The notes under the pieces are model-generated. The model was not told the origin of the DNA, ran no database searches, and worked only from the letters and a program-made list of their open reading frames with translations. From Zopfochytrium polystomum (taxonomy: Eukaryota; Chytridiomycota; Chytridiomycetes; Chytridiales; Chytridiaceae), in the NCBI GenBank assembly GCA_025765615.1, contig JAIVFJ010000096.1, positions 124,001 through 188,000 of the forward strand: a DNA stretch of 64,000 nucleotides, written 5' to 3'. A program made the translations under genes and the position numbers. This document shows positions 58,648-64,000 of the stretch, in pieces (within the stretch, counting starts at the first letter, position 1; each line of letters begins with the position of its first letter).

Positions 58648-60782
58648 ATGCATCCATCCATCATCATCCATCCAATGGGCCACAGCCGTCTCTCCTCTGG
58701 CCCACCAGCCACCGCGGCCCAGCAGCCGATGCTGATGCCGTCGTCGTGCTTACCACCGCCGTCTCTTTTCCAGCTTCACCGATACGAACAGACAATGCAT
58801 CAGCTGCATCAGCAGCAGCAGCAGCATCCTCAAGAGCAACAAAACCCGCCACAACAACAACAACAACTACAACAACAACAACAACAACAACAGGAGCCGC
58901 GCTCCGGCCTGCGTCGCGGGGGCGCCGCCCGCTCCATGCCCTCTCTCATCAACGCCGGTCACCTGCCTGCCGCCGTCTTTAGAAACCTTTCTTCTGCCGC
59001 CTCGTCGTCGTCGTCGTCGTCGTCGTCGTTCGATCTTCTCCCTGCGACGTGCTACCCCGCCGCCGCGCCCCACGAGCGTCGTTCTGCCTCGATCAACCCT
59101 TTGACCGCCTTGTCGTCATCGTCGTCATCGTCGTTTCACACGTTCTCCGATCGAGAATTGCGCTCGGCGGCAGCGTTCGGTTCCCCCGTCTCCGGCTGGA
59201 GCCCGATGCAGCCGACGACGCGCCCAACTGCAGCACTAACCGCGGTCGCCGTCGTAGGAGTAGCAGGAGGACCGCCGCGATCGCCACCAGTGACCGCCCT
59301 TGCCCGTCCTCGTGGCAGCGGTGGCGACGACAGGCAACATGACGAATTCGCGGCTCAGAGAAAATTTTTGCAGGAAACCAACGCGGGCTCACCTCCCCTT
59401 CACCAACACCACCACCACTACTACTTCCACCACCACCACATCCACCACCCAAACGCAAAGGCCAATGCGAATGCGGCCTTCATTTTGGACAGTGCTGGAG
59501 GCAACTGCAGCGGACCGTTGGCGAAACCTCGACCAGGCAGCGCCGCCGCCGTCAGCAGCAGCAGCAGCGGCAGCAGCAGCTGCAGGTCGGGCCAGGACGC
59601 CGCAGTGCAAGGGCTCACTGGTCGTCGACCCGTCGTCGACGGCCTTTCGTCTCTGGCAACCTCGCAACAGGCGGCAGCGGCGGCGGCGGCGGGGGCGGCG
59701 GCGATGGATCTGTCGCTTTCCGCTACGGATCCGGTTTTGGTGCAGTTCCGCCTCGCGCAACAAGCCCTGCAACTGGCAAAGCAGTTTGCAGCAGCCACGT
59801 CGCTGGCGTTGGCTGCCGGCACCGCAAGCATGCCGCTCAACGCCGCCGTGAACCCAAACGTGGGCGAAGTGGGCTTTGCTCGCCCCTCGCACCACCCAAC
59901 TTTGTCGATTCCAGCCGTCCCGTCGCACCGCGACGGTACCCGCGCCCCGTACCAAGTTCAGACAAGACTACCCGCAGCGCAGAGCCCGAAGGACCGGCTG
60001 CCGTCGGTGTCGGCGAGTGCGACGTGCACGTCGACTCTATCCGAGTCGAGCGCTTTTGGCGATTTGATCGTGGCCCCTCCCGCATCCATTTGGGAGCGCG
60101 ACTGGACGCTTTCGTCCAACCTCTCTAACGAGTCCTCCATCGGCCGCAGGTCCCCAACCACCACCACCACCACCAAGCCGCGGGAGCTTCCGACGCTCAT
60201 ACAAGGATTCCGGGACGATAACTCCTTGCACGGCAACGGAAGGAGACGGACCGTGTCGACTCCAACGCTGATGATGTCGGCACGGCAGCAGCAGTTGCGA
60301 CAAGACCCGTCGCCGCTCGTTGAATCGCTGGGACCGACGCACGCTGCGGAGTACCTTTTTTGCTCGCAGCAGCCCGTCAAGCCTCTGTTATCGTCGGCGG
60401 CGGCGGCGTCGTCGTCGTCGTCGTTGTTGTCGTCCGAGTCGTCCTTGCCGCTGCCGACTTCCCGGCCGCGTACGCGGACGATCATGGCGGCAGCAACCAC
60501 CGCGCGCTCGTCGTCGTCGCCCGTTCGCGAAGGAGCCGCATCAGCACCCCCCGCCTCGTTCTCGAGCCACCCCCCAACGACGGCGACGGCGGAACAAGCC
60601 CAAGAGGCATCCGCCGCAGCCGTGGCAGCGCCGACGAGGCGGAGCAGCAAGCACAAGACGGAGCTCTGCGTGTACTGGCAGCAGAGCGGCCGGTGCCGCT
60701 TTGGCGATGAGTGCGCGTTTGCACACTCGGAGGCCGAGCTGAGGCGCGTCGAGAGGCATCCGCGGTGGAAGGTACGTGTGTG

Positions 60783-60823
<41 letters not shown>

Positions 60824-60968
60824 TTAGGACGTGCGACGCAACGCAACAAACGCGGGGGTTCTCTTATTTGATATAATTCTTTTGCAGACACAGCCGTGCA
60901 AATCGCATTGGATGGACGGATACTGCCCGTTTGGACGTCGCTGCGGATTCATCCACTTTGATGAGTGA
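58648..60968 (+). CDS. Tandem CCCH zinc-finger protein (TTP/ZFP36 type)
   Basis: Two exons (58648-60771, 60888-60968) give 734 residues. The C-terminus holds two CX8CX5CX3H fingers: C674-C683-C689-H693, preceded by KTELC, and C712-C721-C727-H731, with 18 residues between. TTP-family fingers bind AU-rich elements in mRNA 3' UTRs and promote decay. The intron cuts just before the second finger and holds 32 T. The N-terminal 670 residues are low complexity (polyglutamine 50-85, Ser, His, Ala tracts). The chosen start is the first ATG after the CT-tract region. Confidence 0.85.
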
Positions 60969-61353
60969 CAATTTCTTTCTTTTTTTTTGTGCGTGGTTGA
61001 TATTCGGTTTTCTTTGTCCGTTCCCCCCTCCCGCCTTTCTTTTTTCTTTTAGGACGTTCTATTAGTACATATGCGATTTCATGTGGGGCCTGTAATAATT
61101 TGGGTGTGTGTGTGTGTGTGTGTGTGTGCGTGTGTGTGTTGGTGTGGGTGTGTGTTTTTTTTGGTTTGTATCATGAATCTGTTTTGGAAACGAGGTTCGT
61201 TAGTTGTTGGAGAAGAGCACTTCTCAAAACCCCCCCATTTTTTCTCTTTTTTTCCTCTGTTTTTGCAGTCTCCGCTTTGCTTGGGACCGCCTCCTCGAAA
61301 CGAAAAGAACATTGAGCATCTGTAGGCGTCGTAGTATTTACTGTCGAGCGCGC

Positions 61354-61398
<45 letters not shown>

Positions 61399-61816
61399 AG
61401 AAAGGGGGTGTTGTGGGAAGTGATTCCCCGTTGTCGTTATTGTTATTACAAATGTTTCATCGCAGCTTGCTAGGGCGGGTTGTTGTGTCCCCCCGCTTGC
61501 GCATCTGGATTTCTGGGTGCTGTCCACCCGACTCCCACACTCGAAAAGAAGACGGGTATTCACCGCTGTATTTGAAAGAGGGCAGTAATTTTCCTCCGAC
61601 ATATATATGATTATTAAAGTAATCTGAATTTGCCGCTTTTTTTTTTTTTTTTTTGGCTAGACAGCCGGAGTAATGATTTTGGAGGAGTTGGGAGAGAAAA
61701 TGTCGTGTTTTGTGTGTGATTGGCGTTGCTTTGAAATGGCGTGGGAGATTATTTTTATTTTTTCCGCCCCCCAAAATCTGCCCGACGCCAAAAGATTCAT
61801 CGCTCGAGAGAGAGGA

Positions 61817-61913
<97 letters not shown>

Positions 61914-62084
61914 AAAAAAAAAGAAAAAAAAAAGGAAAATACAAAAGCTGAAAGCCGCCGGGGTTGCGTTCCCTTCCCAACCAACGTAAACAGCCAAGCC
62001 AGCTGGCAAAAAGAAAAGGAGTCCTGCTATTGCCGACTAAAAGCGGGCCTGATCCATCCGCCGACGACGACGACGACATTGACA
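60969..62084. promoter_or_regulatory. Intergenic and HPP promoter region with GT and GA tracts
   Basis: GT tracts at about 61103-61140 and 61357-61394 and a long GA tract at about 61808-61908 lie between the CCCH gene and the HPP start. No coding frame is supported. Confidence 0.5.
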
Positions 62085-64000
62085 ATGGCTCGCCTCGTCC
62101 AAGCCGCCGCCGCACCCGCCGCACCCGCCGCACCCAACCTCCTGCTGCTGCCGCCGCCGTTATCGTCATCGTCATCATCGTCTCCATCGTCACCATCGGC
62201 AGGCATCGACCAGATCCCACCACCGCCAAAATCGCCGCCGCCGCCACCACCCCAGCAGCAGCAGCAGCAGTTCCCTTCTTCCTCCTCCGCCGCCGCCGCC
62301 TCCATAACCGCCGCCGCCCCCGCCTTCTCCGTCTCGCGCGCAGTCGCAGTAGCGGCCCCGCCGCCGCCGCATTCGTCTCCCGCAGCGGCGGCCGCGGCGG
62401 CTGCCCGCGGCAACTACGACAAAACCCAAAACAACAACGACGAAAACCAGCTCATCGTGACACGCCCGCCAGATCCACCCCCAACACCACCGCCACCGCC
62501 ACCACCACCACCACCACCTCCCCCCGCCCGTCCCGACCACCCGTCCCGACACGACGACCTCTACCACCACCACAACAACCACAGTCCCATCGCCGCCGCC
62601 GCCGCCGGCGCCGCGTCATTCCAGCGCAGCCCCACCGCCACCACCAGCAGTAGCAGCAGCGTCGGGGACTACTCGCCCGCCGCACTCACCTGCTACTCGG
62701 AATCCCCACCACCACCGCCCCTCTCGCCCGGCTCGCCGCTATCAGCAGCAGCACCCGCCGTAGCAGCTGGCCGCCGCCGCGTGTCGCACCCCGCCGGCCC
62801 AGTTGCGGAGGGAACACCGAGAATCGGCGGCCTCGGCATCTGGCTGTCGGCCCCCGCCCCTTCCTCCGCCGCCACCGCCACCACCGCCCACGATGTCGAC
62901 CACCACGACCTCCTCAAGCTGAAGCACATGGATCCAAAGGCCGAGTTTATTCAGATTGAGGACCCCGCCGACGACGATGACGAGAATGAAGACGCCTATG
63001 GCGACCCCGCCAAGGACGCCGCGGCCGCGGCGTCGACTGTCGGGCCCCCTCCATCTCACTTCCACACGCCCCATGCGGCGCAAGCGCACCACCAAGTGAC
63101 TCCCGGCGGCGGCCATCGTCCCTCGTACTGGGTAAAGTTTCTCGGCTCGCACTCGTTCCGCACCGGCCCGCCGCGCGTCCCGCTCTCGGAGGCACTCATC
63201 TCGGCCGCGTTCGCCCTCGTCTCGCTCGTCGTCACGAACGCCTTCAACCGCCTTACCCTCGGCGTCGAGCTCGCCGAGAACTCGCTGCTCATTGGCGCGT
63301 TTGGCGCGTCGGCTGTGTTGCTGTATCACTCTGTGGTGAGTTGCGCCGGCGAGGGGAGTGAGAGAGGGAGAGGGGGTGGGGGTTAGCCTGAGTATTCGGT
63401 GTCTGTTCCACGCTTAAACTTCCACACACACACACGCACGCACACACTCTCACACAAACGCACATCGAACGACGTACAACAAGGATTCGCAAATGTCGCA
63501 ACCGTGGAATGCAGTGCTGGGACATGTTTGTGCGTGACAAACAGCTGTTTTCCTCCCTAAATTTCCTTCTTTTCTTTGGAGTCTGCTCACTGATGATCCC
63601 CATCTCCTTCTTTCTCTCTCGACACGCTTGGGATGTTATTTGTAGTGTCAGCCGCGGTCGGCGTGACGATCGCCAAGGCGTCCGACCACGTTCCGGCGTG
63701 GCTGGACCACGCGCTGACGTCGTCGCTGGCCGTGTCGGTCGCCATCTTTCTCATGGCGCTCTTCAACGTGATGCACCCTCCGGGCGGCGCCTCCGCGCTG
63801 ATCGCGGTGCGCGGCGGCGACGCCATCCGCGCCCTCGGCTTCTGGTACATCCTCCACCCCGTCGCCTCGGGCATCGTCTGCATGGTCGTCTGCGCCCTCG
63901 TCCTCAACAACGCCGTCCCGCACCGCGCTTACCCGCGGTACTGGCTGCCGCGCCTCGACGTTGAGAACGAGGCCACGCCCGCTCTGCCACCCCCGCAGTC
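62085..64000 (+). CDS. HPP-family integral membrane protein (partial)
   Basis: HPP proteins are small multi-pass membrane proteins with a conserved HPP motif. Exons 62085-63335, 63484-63529 and 63646 to the window end keep phase. About 345 residues of Pro/Ala/Ser/Gln-rich sequence precede the domain. The HPP part has LSEALISAAFALVSLVV, LLIGAFGASAVLLYH, QPWNAVLGHVLSAAVGV, AVSVAIFLMALFNVMHPPGGASALIAV and GIVCMVVCALVLNNAV. Members have been linked to nitrite or anion movement in other organisms, but the role here is unproven. The short middle exon (46 bases) restores the QPRN-like region (here QPWN). The gene runs off the window. Confidence 0.83.

Overview
This is a nuclear window from a eukaryote, most likely an early-diverging, flagellated (zoosporic) fungus such as a chytrid or blastoclad. 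Genes have many short introns, mostly 60-250 bp. Several proteins are fungal in type: a KIX-domain MED15, an HPP-family membrane protein, and a methyltransferase of a class common in basidiomycetes. Alongside these sit a BART-domain ARL2-binding protein (a family mostly found in ciliated eukaryotes) and dynein light chain roadblock. The taxonomic placement is inference. The DNA is full of A/T homopolymers of 20-35 bases and (GA/CT)n tracts.

Layout. 1-4590: an old reverse-transcriptase-like remnant (minus strand) cut by an inverted solo LTR (178-476) and a young Ty3/gypsy chromovirus (589-4310). The chromovirus LTRs carry long heat-shock-element arrays. It has a Tf1-like self-priming site, keeps gag and a chromodomain, and has lost RT/RNase H and most of the integrase core. 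6414-9055: F-box protein. 9650-11005 (minus): ARL2BP/BART protein. 11487-13916: coiled-coil protein with a CC1-box, a candidate dynein adaptor. 14399-17763 (minus): 723-residue membrane protein. 18431-19484: methyltransferase with a frameshift. 21886-25120 (minus): PKA-like AGC kinase. 26346-28228 (minus): expansin-like surface protein. 28773-29867: dynein light chain roadblock with a GC-AG intron. 30600-36360: nested transposon graveyard (PIF1/Helitron-type helicase, Ty1/copia, and a TTAA-flanked piggyBac inside the copia integrase). 37845-40080: unknown multi-pass membrane protein. 42874-48753: MED15. 51092-52758 (minus): Tim17/22/23-like protein. 53209-56299 (minus): calponin-homology plus protein kinase fusion. 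58648-60968: TTP-type tandem CCCH zinc-finger protein. 62085 to window end: HPP-family protein.

Exon joins were made by hand. Each was accepted only where splice phases agreed and the joined protein made sense, and every coordinate was checked for reading-frame arithmetic. Three genes (BART, roadblock, CH-kinase) are confirmed exon by exon by their fit to the protein family. Most genes lie in divergent pairs whose shared upstream regions hold a GA/CT tract. Three genes (BART, CC1-box protein, roadblock) belong to microtubule, dynein or cilium biology. They are not adjacent, so they cannot be called an operon-like unit.
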